The notes beneath the pieces are model-generated. The model saw nothing but the letters and a program-made list of their open reading frames with translations, did no database searches and had not been told where the DNA came from. From Phytopythium helicoides (lineage: Eukaryota; Oomycota; Peronosporomycetes; Pythiales; Pythiaceae), in NCBI GenBank assembly GCA_024867545.1, contig JANFNE010000065.1, forward strand, positions 62,001 through 126,000: a stretch of DNA of 64,000 bases, read 5' to 3'. The translations under genes and the position numbers were made by a program. This document shows, one piece after another, positions 42,601 through 54,487 of this stretch. Position 1 is the stretch's first letter; every line of letters begins with the position of its first letter.

Positions 42601-45204
42601 TAATCTTCGATTGACTGGTGATTTGGGGGATTGTCTTCTGTGGAAAGAAACCTCAATGCACAGTCGAAGCAGTTCCAATAGTTCAATCCTAGTTCTCGGC
42701 TCCACGTTTTCATTCTCTTGACTGGCGCATTCTGCTGAATCTCGTTCAAGTAAACGCGTCAGGAATAAAATATGGTCCTCATCTACAGCAATTGTACTCG
42801 CGCTTTGCCTTTTCCTCTGGTGCTCAAGAATTATGTGCCAACCGCTGGGAGTAACGGCTGAAGAAATAACTTGCCGTAAAAGATCAAAACACTTCCTCTC
42901 AAAAAGTAGTGTGAGCAATACTTCGCTTTGCGTTGCCCGAGGTAAATCCAAGAGAGGTCGAATCACGCTTTCAAGTGCTTTTGCAGTCCAATGATCACAA
43001 CAATTTTGCTCAAGCAATTCAAAATCTAGCTTTGATGCACCATGTAGCAATAGCACCTCAATCAATTCGGGCTGAGCAGTCCGCACCGCTTCTAGAAGTG
43101 GCGATGCTGATAATTTGGTGTCGTGTACTCCATCAGGGTCAGCACCCGTGTTTAGTAGCAAGGAGACAATTGCTCTGCGGTGCTCAGCCGAACCATAACT
43201 AGATAAGCTGCAATTTCGAATAGCCAGCATCAGCGGAGTCAATGGACGCACTTTTCGTCTGGCTGAAGGACTTTGACCCCTTTCAAGTGGCTGACAGACT
43301 GCGCAAACCGCTCCGTACTTTAAACAACCAATACGCTCGTCATGTTCTTCGATGCTACATATCCTACTTCCGACGTAGTCGTTATCATTCCAAGAGAACT
43401 TCGATTCTTGTTCCACTGCAATATTAGAGTCCAATCTTGCGCATCGGTGAGCGGTCATTCGTCGAATCCAGTAGTACAGAGCTTCCTTTTCGTTTTCGTA
43501 CTCGTTGTTTGTAGAAATTGGACTTTCAAATAAACGCAACAGCTTTGTCCTGAGAGAGGAGATACAATGTTGCTTGTCAGTTCAATAAATAGATAGCAGG
43601 ATTGTTGCTCCAGTCGAAAATGGTCACCTTGAATCGAGTGAAATAGGCTCAGTCTCTGCAATTGCATCGACCTTCGCTGTTGTATCTCTATCAACTGTGT
43701 TTGCCTTCGGCAGACTTTCTTCAGACTCGTGCTTGCTTTTTCTTGGAGTTGTCTCATGTAATCGATGCTGGAACATGAGGCCACATGGTGCCCATGGAGC
43801 TTTTGACCTCGAGGAATAATCGCAACATTCTGTATTGTCGATAAACTGGACACCATCTGGATTCGCGCCAAGTTCAAGAAAATGTCGAACTAGATCAACA
43901 CTACCTCGGCATACTGCAAGGTGCAATGGTGTTGCGCCACCGTTATCGTGTATGTTTAACGCACTCGGACATTTCAGTGCAAGCCACTTTGCAAAACCTT
44001 GCCGTTCTACTTCGATTATATCGGTACTTCCGGTTGCCAGTAAGCTCCAGTGTAAAGCAGTTCGGCCACACTTGTCTCGACAAAGAGGCATCATTTCATC
44101 TACGATGGATAGATCATCAGCGAAGCTATTGCTGGACATGGAGTTATCTTGAAGGATCAACGCACACACATCGAGATCGAAGCGCTTCGCAGCACAGTGT
44201 AATGCTGTACATCCCGAGCTATCTTGCAGAAACAACATATCTGAATGTCGAAAGTGGCGGAATTTATCGTCGGTTAGCAAGCAGTTTACGATTGATGCGT
44301 GCCCCCGACTGCACGCCTCATGAAGTAGCGACCACTTCAGTTCGCCAAGCACCGACTCCTCTTTCAACAAATGTCCACTACCGGGTCCAAAGTAGGTCTG
44401 AGCAACAAATTGGAGTCGCTTGACATCTCCGTGCCGACAGGCATCCCATAGATGGCCACGAATGCGCAAGTCGAGTGCTCTGACTGACTCCACGCCTAGC
44501 ATTGTGTCCGCTACGGTGTTTGTCGATACCATGCGGGAGATCATGCGATCCGAATAGCGCCATAGTCGACGATATCGATCACAGCTCTTTCGCATCGCTA
44601 TCGTCACAGAGTGGACGGGCTGACCTGCTTTCCTGGATGGGTGTCGCAGTGCTAGTTGCTCCATGCGCTCCAAAGCGTAGTGCACAGGCGTGCGTCCAGA
44701 AAAATCGACGGCGTGCAGCTGAAGAGCAATATCTGTGCGCTTGAGCAACCATCTGACAGTCTCCCACCGCTCACATATGACAGCCTGGTGCAGTGCGAGC
44801 CTTCCGCACGCATCTCTTCGCAGCGAGCAGCGAGGAGAGCTCGGTACGGAACTCGTAGGCGGTCGAAGCAAGCGCTTGACTGCATCCAGGTCCCCGACGC
44901 GCGCTGCCTCGTGCAGATCACTCCACTGCATCGGAGAGCTCGTCTCGAACGCCCACTTGCGCCTCTGAGTCCGCGAATCTCTCGCAAACAGCACCCACGG
45001 GCAGTCATCGCTCAAAATGAACATGCGGTCGGTCGCTTTCCCGCCCTCCCGCGCCTCGAACGCCTCACGCCGCCTCCTGTACACGCGCTCAAGCCTTCGA
45101 ATCTCCATCAACAACTCGCGGTCGTCGCTAACGCAGCAGTTAGCGTCGCAGCTAGCGCTTGGAGCTGCGTGAAGCTCTCCATCTCCACCACCTTCGACCT
45201 CCAT
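39634..45204 (-). CDS. Very large ankyrin-repeat protein
   Basis: One gene on the minus strand from ATG 45204, roughly 1,700-1,800 aa. Exon 1 is 43628-45204, exon 2 is 42439-43549, exon 3 is 42144-42383 and exon 4 starts at 42073, all phase-consistent with introns of 78, 55 and 70 nt. Ankyrin-like units include DACGRLALHQAV, SGCTALHCAAKR, GGATPLHLAVCRG and DCYGNTPVMYALASG. A CSFCGHAK cysteine pair lies near the end of exon 4. The frame then changes near 40530 (short intron or one-base error) into a segment with acidic and Arg-rich parts that ends at 39634. No catalytic domain seen. It is divergent from the CENP-B-like gene, with 180 bp between starts. Confidence 0.7.
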
Positions 45205-45384
45205 GAGGCGCCTTTCCGCTTCAACATTTCCCTACCGACGTTGCTTTATGGTGTGGCCCACACGTACTTCTACTGCCAAGTTGCTGTTAACGCACCGTAA
45301 GGTTGTCTTCCCGCAACTTGTGGAGGGAACCCGTGCCTTCCAACCGCACTGCGCGGTCCAAGAGCGCAAGAGCACAGCGCCGCG

Positions 45385-46917
45385 ATGGTCGAGCGCAAGG
45401 CGGCGGGTGCGCGGCATCACCTGACGATCGCGGAGAAGAACCAGCTGCGCGCGTGCCACCGCGAGCGGCCCGACATGACGCAGGAGCTGCTGCGGGACTG
45501 GGTGCACTCCAAGTTCGGCAAGTGGGTGGGCCGCTCGACCATCGGCAAGATCGCCAGCTCGCCAGATGAGGTGTGCGTCAACCAGGACGCCAAGCGCAAC
45601 CAGAGCGGCCGCTTCCCCGAGATGGAGCGCGTGCTCTTTGAGTTCGTGTGCGCGCAGTGTGTGGGCACCGAATCGGGTGCGGCGGTGGGCGGAGACGCCG
45701 CCACGGCGCTTGCAGGCGGCGGACATACAGTTGGCGAGCATTCCCAGACGAGACCGGTGGTCAATGACACGGTGCTCTGGACCAAGGCCAACGAGATCCT
45801 CAAGGCCACGATGGGCGAGCAGGTCTCGGTCTCGATCGGGTGGGTGCAGCGGTTTAAGAAGCGCCACGGACTGCACAAGGGCCAGAAACGACCACTTCAG
45901 CACTCGGTGGCTACACCGACCAGTGCTTTTTCAACGGCAGACATTTCCGCAGCCATGACCTCGTCTGCAAGTGGCGGAATTGATTTCACGCCAACTCCAA
46001 TGGAGCCCATGCGAGCGGTTCCGGCGGTTGCTGTCACCTCGACTGCAGAAGTGGTAGAAGTGCCCGTTAACACTGCCCACGTTCCTGAGGCGCCTGAAGC
46101 TACTCTTGTCCCTGAGCCGCAGCAATCCACGTCGTTGAACCAACAGCACGAGCCTGCATCGATATACGCTACACTGTCACCACAACAGACGAGCAAACCA
46201 CCAATGAAGCAGATGGTGAGTCGCAAGCAGTTTGTGGCTGCTGAAGATATCCTTCTCCTTGAACAAGTGCTTGCCACGAAGCCATGGGCGTACGCTGAAC
46301 CCCTCGATGGATGGCGGCACGTCGCTGACGAATTGAGAAACCACGACCAGTTCAACCTGGAAAAAAGCGCTGGCGCATGCCAGGCTCGCGTGGCGCTTCT
46401 TGTCGACCACGTGCGGTCTGGCAATGAGGCAGCACTGCGCAAGTCAGGCACGGCAATCGAGTTCCAGGAGAAGATGCGGTTGCTGGCGGAGATTATGACT
46501 GCATGTGATACCGCTAAAGATGCTGCTGGTTTGAATGGGAAAAAGAGATCAGCAAGTCAAGTGATCGATCAGGCGACCGAACCCCAGAACACAAGGCAGC
46601 GAATTGCAGAAGAACTGATTGATGCCGGGCCAGCAACTATCGACGCGGGCGATACCGTGCCACCAGAAGACGATGAGGTTACTCGGAGGATAGCTCAGCT
46701 AGAAGCCAAGCTAGCGCAAGAGCTCGCTGATCAACGACGACACGCGGAGCAGCAAGTGCGTGAGCTCAGCGACCAATATCACCAGCAGTTAGAGCGTCAG
46801 CAGCGCCAATTTGACCGGCAGCTCGCCAGCGTCCACCGGCAACAAGCCACCATCATCGAGCTGCTCAAGATTGTCGTCGAACGCAGCGGTGGCAACCAGA
46901 CGCAGCGACCGCATTGA
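45385..46917 (+). CDS. CENP-B/Tigger-type DNA-binding protein without transposase core
   Basis: Intronless, 510 aa. N-terminus has a psq-type helix-turn-helix (HHLTIAEKNQLRACHRERP to STIGKIASSPDEV, about 10-60). Next is a CENP-B second helix-turn-helix (FPEMERVLFEF to VQRFKKRHGLHKGQ, about 77-170), the two DNA-binding modules of Tc1/mariner Tigger transposases and CENP-B. Instead of a DDE catalytic domain there is a Pro/Thr/Ser linker, a Myb/SANT-like segment (AAEDILLLEQVLATKPWAY, GWRHVADELR, about 280-350) and a Gln/Arg-rich coiled coil at the end. It is probably a domesticated transposase acting as a nuclear DNA-binding factor. Confidence 0.8.
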   Translation: MVERKAAGARHHLTIAEKNQLRACHRERPDMTQELLRDWVHSKFGKWVGRSTIGKIASSPDEVCVNQDAKRNQSGRFPEMERVLFEFVCAQCVGTESGAAVGGDAATALAGGGHTVGEHSQTRPVVNDTVLWTKANEILKATMGEQVSVSIGWVQRFKKRHGLHKGQKRPLQHSVATPTSAFSTADISAAMTSSASGGIDFTPTPMEPMRAVPAVAVTSTAEVVEVPVNTAHVPEAPEATLVPEPQQSTSLNQQHEPASIYATLSPQQTSKPPMKQMVSRKQFVAAEDILLLEQVLATKPWAYAEPLDGWRHVADELRNHDQFNLEKSAGACQARVALLVDHVRSGNEAALRKSGTAIEFQEKMRLLAEIMTACDTAKDAAGLNGKKRSASQVIDQATEPQNTRQRIAEELIDAGPATIDAGDTVPPEDDEVTRRIAQLEAKLAQELADQRRHAEQQVRELSDQYHQQLERQQRQFDRQLASVHRQQATIIELLKIVVERSGGNQTQRPH

Positions 46918-46976
46918 GTCGTTAAGTGACGACTGTATCGATTGTAGACGTATGATAACCTGCCAATGATCACCAG

Positions 46977-47812
46977 CTATTCGTAGTCCTTGAGCCAGCC
47001 CTTCTCGCGTGCCTCGCCGAACATGTCGATGATTGCCTGTCGCTCTTCCTGTACCAGGTCTGGGTGCCAGAAGTCGAAGAGTAGCAGCACGCGGTCGCCG
47101 CTGGCGCCGTCGTGCCACACCTCGTGGTCGAATGCGTCTGCAGATCCAGCGTCATGTCAGACTTGAAGTCAGCGAGCAAGAGTAGTCGATCAACGCACCA
47201 TCAAGGACGAGCGCCTTGCCCTCTTCCCACTTGCGCGTTTCATCTCCGACGCGGATGCCGCACCCGTCGGGCACAAACAGCGGGAAGTGGCAGCGCAGAC
47301 GGATGTTGCAGGGGGCCGAGTGCGCCTTGATGCTCGACTGAAGTCATCCACGTGAGCCATCTCTCCGCATCAAAACACTTCTCGACTGCACTCACCTTGG
47401 GCTTGAGCACCGAGAAGAAGGCGTAGGCGAAGGGCAGGCCAGCCATGAAGCCCGGGATGCTCTCAAGCAGCTCGACCGTCTTGGGGCAGTGCGTGGCAAA
47501 GTCGGCCTGGCGGCGGCCCTGCGTGACGTACGACAGCCAGTCCCACTGGCCCTCGTGCAGCTGGTGCTCCTTGTCGTTGACGTTGTAGTCGCTGGCCGCG
47601 CCCTGCTGCTGCTGCCGCAGGTCGCGCAGCGCCAGGAACTCGCGCGTGATGACGTCGCGCTGCGCCTCGAGCGCCTGCACCCACGGAAACTGGCGCGTGT
47701 CGTGCCAGGGCCGCGACTCGAGCCCCGGGAAGAAGAAGAGCGTGGGCGACGGCCGTGGCTTGGCCGTCGTCAGGCACAGCGCCGACCGCAGCAGCGCCGC
47801 CTTGTGCTGCAT
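46977..47812 (-). CDS. Aspartyl/asparaginyl beta-hydroxylase family protein
   Basis: Exons complement(join(46977..47137, 47199..47337, 47396..47812)), 238 aa. The 2-oxoglutarate/Fe(II) oxygenase core of the ASPH family is visible: NIRLRCHFPLFVPDGCGIRV, ETRKWEEGKALVLDD, AFDHEVWHDGASGDRVLLLF and DFWHPDL. The two metal His (RCHF and HEVWH) and the 2-oxoglutarate Arg (GDR) are present. No signal peptide or TPR region is seen, so it looks like a cytosolic form. Introns are 58 and 61 nt. The start at 47812 is the first ATG after an in-frame stop upstream. Confidence 0.85.
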
Positions 47813-47948
47813 GGCGTCCGTCTCGATGAGCGGTGGCAGCGTGGACTACGGCTTTTGGCTTTGATTGGGAGGTTTGGGATACGAGTTTCGGTAAAGTGTA
47901 TCTAAAAGTTACTATTATTGTTCAAAATGGCGGCTTCAACTACTTATT

Positions 47949-50900
47949 TTAGTAATGTCCGATTGACGACGCGCGCAGCGAGTTGGAGCGGTGGTAAGAG
48001 CGCAAGGACTGGTGGCTGCTGGGGCGAAGCAGTCGGGGGTCTTGGTAGGCTCCGTTGCCAATCAGCTGTTCCTCGTCTTGCTGAGCTGCCATGTTGTTGA
48101 AGATGTGCTCGAGCGAGGTGTCACTCACGCCGTACTCACTCACTTGCAGCTCCACCTTGTTGCTCTCTAGCAGCCCAAACACTGCGAACGGACGAGCCGA
48201 GCGCTTGGGGACCTGGAACTGGAAGTGGTCGCCCTGGTGCTCCACGAGAGTGCTGCCGGGCAACTTGTGGCGGAAAAAATCTTGCAGCCCTTCACCCAGG
48301 TTCTGTGAGTGCCACCACAAACAGAACACGTCGATCGGGATCTCGCCCGAGGAATCCAGGTAGCTCCTGAGTATCCAACCATTCTCCGTACCATTGAGGA
48401 TCGTCTGCGCGCGATCAGGGACGCCGAGAGATCCACACAGCGGTACCACGTCGTTCGGAGTGATGAACGGAGTGATCGACCCAAGGAGTCGCATCACTTC
48501 CATCCGTAGACGCTCAATCACCATCGGCTCTGGCTCACGCAGCTTCACCTCGACCGAGTATCCACGACCGAACTTCTGCTTCAAGTGCTCCACACTGCCC
48601 AGACACTTCAGCCGACCGCTCACGAGGATGCCCACACGCGTACACAGCGCCTCGCACTCCTCCATGCTGTGAGTGGTCAGCACCACGCACGACTCCTTGC
48701 GGGCACACACACTAGCAATCACATCCCACATCTTGCGACGAGAGCTAGGGTCCACACCAGTCGACGGCTCGTCCAAGAAGATAATGTGCGGTGAACCGAT
48801 GAGAGCAATCGCCGTCGACACCTTGCGCTTGTTGCCACCACTCAGTCCACGAGTCAGCTTCGAGCGGTACTCCGTCAAACCAACTTCCTCGATCTTCTGG
48901 TCCACAGCCTCGGCCACTTGCGCTGACGGAACTCCCTTCAGACGAGCGTATAGTTCGAGCTGCTCCTCAACAGTAAGCAAGTCGTGGAGCGCATCAAACT
49001 GCGGACAGTATCCAACGACTGTGCGTGCCTTGTCTCGGTCCTTGGATAGATCGTATCCACCGAGCGTCACGAATCCGTTGGTCGGAGCGATCTCGCCAGT
49101 CAGAACCTTCATGGTTGTCGACTTGCCAGCACCATTGATTCCAAGGTATCCAAAGCACTCGCCTCGCTGGACGCTCAGACACAGATCCTGAAGAGCGACC
49201 TTGCCGCCATCGTTGTATTCCTGGCGCAAATTGCGGATGAAGATGCTGTCGTTCGGCGAGGGATGCATCTGCTCCACCTTGCGTCGCTCCTTTGCCACAT
49301 CGTCGTCCTCGTACTCGCCAGCAGTGAAGCCCCTGCGTGAGTTGGAGTTCCAGCGCACCTTGCGATTCTCAATAAAAAACACCAACGAGGTGAATACGAT
49401 AATTTCAAGGATTGCATACACGATGGATCCACCCGCGACGTCCAGCTGGAACACGTCGCGATTGCAGCACCCGGTAGTGTAAGATTCCCAGCACGACGTG
49501 CAGCTAGTGTCCGTACCGAGGCCCTCCCACGCACCAAAAAACGAGGAAGGTGACGCATCGGTGTTGCCATAGATGGCATTGCGGCTCAGCTTGCGGATCG
49601 CGATCTCGAAGATACCGATGTTGAGGCCATATCCTGGGAATAGCAGGAAGATCCATCGCAGGTAGTTTCGGTCCAAATCTGACAGCAGAAAAGTTGATGT
49701 GCGACTTGACGCCAAGTCGAAATCCATGATGCGGCAGAAGAACGAGAAGATGCTGAGCAAACCGCCAGTGCACAGAGCGAACACCAACAGCGATGTCTGA
49801 GCCACGGCGTGCTTGCTAAACCGGAAGGAGAACAGGTACGCCATTGGAATCACCGTGAGGGCGTGCGTGGCAACGATGGCAATGACGCCAAAAACTTCAG
49901 TCGAATCAGATAGCGAGTCGCTGGAAAAGGGCACCATGATGCCTGCTGCGATGACTGCCACTAGCATGATGAGAACGTCGTGTGTCCAACTCGATAGCCA
50001 GTAGGCTGATATATTGGCGCCACAAATGAGCTGCAGGCTCTTGGCGTTCTGGATCGGATTCTTCTCACGCACCACAAATGCGACAATGGCTGCCGGGATG
50101 AACGCAAATGCTAACATTGTCACGACTGACACGATGAAGCCGTTCAGAATGATCTGCAATTTGGCGGCATCCCGGTCGAGGCATTCACTGTTGTAGCACG
50201 GCGTGACCGCCACTGTTGACACGGAGCGCGTGCATGTGTTGCATGCATAGTACGGCGACTCGACGTTGTACTTGTTACAGCACGTGGTTGCATTGCAGTC
50301 GATTATGCCAAGCGAGCAGTACTCGAATTCGTACTCGCAGTATGCTTGGTCCAGCGACGTGTACGACACTGACGTGAAATTCGCCGTTGTACATCTGCTC
50401 TGTCGAGACGCTGAAGCAAGAGATGACGAGTATCCATCCGTCAAAAAGTCGGCAACTTCGATGGTTGGCAGTGACACGAGGATAATCAGGAACAACAATG
50501 GAATACAGATCGCATTGAGAAGGCTCTTGCTGTCGCGCTTGGTGATACGGAACCGCTTCATTACGAGCGCTGCATACTGGCTGGTGAAAGTCGGCTGATG
50601 CGTTTCAACAGTCCCGATGCGGTTCGTCCCCTGGAAGCGAGAGGCAGTTGAGGTAGCAGACGTCTTACGCACCTGGTCCACCTCATCGATGTCGCATGCA
50701 CCAGCAATGCCTTCCTCTCTGTCCTGAGCAATGCGAAGGAATACTTCTTCGAGTGTCGTGACGGAAATGCCGTACTGGAGCACTCCAAGAGCCCGCATAC
50801 GCTCATCCAGAGCTTGAAGCATCACAGCAAACATGCCCGACGATGCTGATGGGAGCTGGAACACGATCTCCGAGCCAAAGTTGCTCAAACAGGTGGCCTC

Positions 50901-53608
50901 AGGCACAAACGTTCGCAGGAAGTCAGCAACCTCCTCAACATCGCACTGAGGGGTCTTGATCATCGTCAGGTTGTATCCAGCACCATATCGGTTCTTCAAG
51001 AACAACGAACTGCCAACGCAGCACAGCTGTCCATCTGCCATGATGGCAATTCGGTCACCAAGAATATCAGCTTCATCCATGAAGTGGGTTGTAAGCACAA
51101 TCACTCGGTCTTCACGGTTTCGCTGCAGCAAGTTCCACGTAAACCGGCGTGAGTATGGGTCCATGCCAGACGTAGGCTCGTCGAGAAAGACGAGTTTGCT
51201 GTCACCAATAAACGCAAGAGCTACGCTAAGCTTTCGCTTTTGTCCACCTGACAGGTTCTTGGCCTGCACCTTGCGCTTCTCAACAAGACCAACATCCTGG
51301 ATCAGCTTCATCACCTCGTCCTTTAGCTTGGTACCTGGTACGTTCTTCATCGTGCCGAAGAACAGCAAATGCTCTTCCACCGTGAGCTCATTGAAGAGCA
51401 CGTCATGCTGAGGACAAATTCCCATAATTTGGCGCAACTCGTTAAAGTCTTCACGAATCGAACGTCCATAGAGAGTGGCATCACCCGAGGTTGGCTGGAT
51501 TAGACCAGTCAGCATCGAGATGGTTGTAGTCTTTCCTGCACCATTATGTCCCAGGAGAGCAGTGATCTGTCCCGAGTACATGACGAAGTTGAGGCTATCA
51601 ACAGCAACCTTGAGCTCTCCCTCGACCTTGAATTCCTTGCGCAAATCTCGGATCTGAAGGCAAGTGCCTTTCGTTTCCTGCGCTGACAAAGCTGCCGTGA
51701 CAGGCTCCACTGAAGACTGCGGTCCCGCCTTCGGCTTCATCATTACAACTGATCCGTCATTGGATACCTGGTGCTGAAGCAGACGAATATCACGAGGGGA
51801 TCCATACTCCGCGTTCGGGGAGAGTGGGTTCGGAGACTCGATCAATGCGATGCCACTCGTTCGCTCAGCTGACTCATTGGTCTGCTCGCGACGCCACGTC
51901 CTGGCTTGAACAGGAAGTACCATGGCTTCTGGACACCGAACTCTTGTGGCATCACTTGATCAAAGTACCAGCCCAAAAACACGAGGATGACTGAGTCCAA
52001 CAAGAGGAACCAAGTCATTGTGAACGCAGTTGGGACTGTGATGGGGCTTTGAAGGAGGGCAATCGAGTACGCCATCCCGCTTCCCAGGCGAGCATGTCGA
52101 AGGATATCGTCGGTCGCGAGCGCAAACGCAGTTGGAGGAGAAAGCGCTGCAAAGTACTTGGAGGTGTTGGCCTTGGACTGCACATTGAAGAACGGGAAAA
52201 AGAGAACCAGCCATAGCAGCACGGATGCGATCGATGCAGTTCTCGATTTGTTGAAGAACGGAGTGATGAAGTAGCAGAAGCTCACAATCGCCATGCTCAG
52301 CGACCAGAAGAGGAACACCAGCGTTGCGTAGTTGGCTTCAGGAAACACCTTACCGTATTTTAACTCTGCCGCGATCAGAAAGACAGAGGTGTTGATAGCA
52401 CGGCAGTGGTGACCATCCAGGAGCACAGGATAGTCCAGTTGGAAAGCCCCATAATCTTCATGACTTCGCGAATACGCGTCTCCTTCTCGATCACCATAGT
52501 CGTAGTCGTGGTGGAGACAAACTTGATGTAGCTGATAAGCAGGTAAAGTCCGATAACCGTTTGTCCGGTGCTGTAGAAGGTTGACTGATTTGTGGAGAGA
52601 CCACCGATGTCGTCCTCGCTGAGAGACTCCATTCCGGTACAAATGATCTCATCCGTCTCAGTAGAAGCCTCGCTGTCACCAAGACCGTCCGCTGGAAGAT
52701 GAAGAATTTCCGCTGCTGCTGCTGTTTCCCGTTCCAAAGATCTCATCAAGATTGGCCATGAAGACGAGTGCAGCACAGAGAATCAGCGGAAGGAACATCT
52801 CAAAGAAGAATGAGACCCACTTGCGGCGGCGAATGGTCAAGTTCTTCCACACGAGGTTGGTAACCTGGTGCCAGGCGGCGAGCACCACCTTCCACGTCGC
52901 CAGCGACCCGGCCGTGAAGCGGGACTCCATGACCAGCGCGTGGGCGTCGTCTCCGTCAGCATCGCTAGCCGCAAGAGCGCGCTCGTGCTGCTTCTTGGTG
53001 ACGAATCTAGAGAGAGCGGTAAGTGCCGCGATGAGCACGACGATAACGCAGCAGATGATGATGAGCGCCAGGTCGCTTGAGGAGAGTCCACATTGGTTCT
53101 CAAGTCCAAGCGTGTCCTCGATGACAGACTTGCAGTAGGAAATCTGTGAGGACGTGGACTCGCAGCTGAGCACCTTGGCAGCTGCATCGCAGCACGACGA
53201 GGACGCCCTGACCGACGGGTCCGTGCACAGCAGTCTGCATGTGCCGACGTTGTCGGAGCTGACGGATCCATTAGCCACGAGCGCAGTGATCTCGGCGGTT
53301 GTCAGCCATGCCGAGGACGAGTCGGACGCCAGATAACCCTCCTCGACCTCGAACATGCCCGAGTTCATGACGCACAGCGCGTAGGTCGAGTCGTAGGTGA
53401 GGACGTTGGTGAGGCACGTGGAGAAGAGCGTCGTGGCCTCGGACGTGGACGAGCTGCCCGACGATCCCGTGGTCGATCCCGTCGAGGACCCCGAGGACCC
53501 CGAGGACCCCGAGGACGAAGACGACGACGACGAGGCCGGGGCGGTAGTCGCGGAGGAGCCGCCATTGAAGCCCGAGTTGCCGCCGGTGTTGGTCCCACCG
53601 AAGTCCAT
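47949..53608 (-). CDS. ABCA-type full ABC transporter with unusual N-terminal ectodomain
   Basis: About 1,800 aa on the minus strand. Exon 1 is 52680-53608; a 61-nt intron (52619-52679) follows. Order: Ser/Gly-rich start, Cys-rich segment, an extra membrane helix (LALIIICCVIVVLIAALTAL), then the usual ABCA opening (NLVWKNLTIRRRKW). Nucleotide domain 1 has GHNGAGKTT, LSGGQKRKL and LVFLDEPTSGMD. The second membrane half has a large loop with many Cys. Domain 2 has GINGAGKST, LSGGNKRKV and IIFLDEPSTGVD. The frame changes twice more, near 52400 and 51900, from introns or one-base errors; the last 3.9 kb is open throughout. Likely a lipid exporter by family. Confidence 0.8.
53484..53516. repeat. 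9-bp tandem repeat coding Ser-Ser-Gly
   Basis: GAGGACCCC repeated three and a third times on the plus strand. On the coding strand it gives the Ser/Gly run near the ABCA N-terminus, so it keeps the frame and may vary in length. Confidence 0.85.
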
Positions 53609-54487
53609 GGCGCTGCGCTGCGGCCGCGAGAGCGAGAGCCCGCCTCAGTCCTGCGCCTGCGAGCGGAGCGCGAGTGAGGGAGTCTCGGAACGGCCAGCGC
53701 TGCCTTTCCGGCGCGGTTGAACAGTGGGGCTTCATGGCCGGCGCTGTCCGTCGGAAACATGCGGTTTGGAGGGGATTGGGCGCGAGGATAGGAAACGCTC
53801 TATATGTACAAATCTATCCGTCTCAATGATTGATGGAGGTTTTTATACTTGACAACAGCGGACTATTCCAGTGTACGACAGATGGTATGCGATAATAGAG
53901 GCCGCGGTGGGTGAGCGTATGGGACGGAAGTCGTTCCCATCCTCTGAGTCACACGGCTGTACCAGTTTCCCCGCAATCAAGCTCGATGCCGTCGTCTGCC
54001 TCTATCCTCGTTTAGGTGCACGTTTCTCTTCACTCGGTTGACAGGTGGCTTCAGAAACAACCTAAGCGGGAGGAAGTGGCGATCGTTCGACACCCACAAG
54101 GAATCCGATCTCTCTCGAGCGATCCTATCGGAATCGGTCGCAGATCAACAGGAAGGCGACCGAGTCGTCGTCGTTGACGCCGATGGCGCACCGCACAGCA
54201 AAAGGAGCGTCTGATGCATACTCTGCGCTGCGTCAACATGGCAGACCGAGTTTGGCTTGGATTGCACGGATGTACCCCATTGCAAAGTTAAACTTCAAAA
54301 GTAGACCTGCAAATTGTCAGCCTACTTTTTTTCGTTAGCTCTCCGCCAATCGCTGCAAAGTAGGTGTCGGACAAACCATATTTCTACTAAATTTTCGTTA
54401 GCTCTTGGACCAATCGCAGCGTCCCGTCATCCATCCAGCTGCACGCGCCAAATTTCTACGAGTATCCAGCGAAGAGGTGGTCATCGG
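53609..54487. other. Intergenic region, no gene seen
   Basis: About 880 bp between the divergent ABCA and FRA10AC1-like genes. It is AT-richer at 53790-53900 and 54230-54440. No coding features; the right part contains the promoter repeats listed separately. Confidence 0.5.
54329..54417 (+). promoter_or_regulatory. Duplicated promoter block with CCAAT boxes
   Basis: TTTTCGTTAGCTCT occurs at 54329-54342 and again at 54392-54405. Each copy is followed a few bases later by CCAATCGC (54346-54353 and 54410-54417). The block is repeated at a 63-64 bp period, about 70-160 bp upstream of the FRA10AC1-like start. Confidence 0.6.

Noticed and set aside
52619..52679. Frame change in the ABCA gene read as a base error
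   Set aside because: A 61-nt GT-AG intron joins the frames exactly, so no error is needed at this position.
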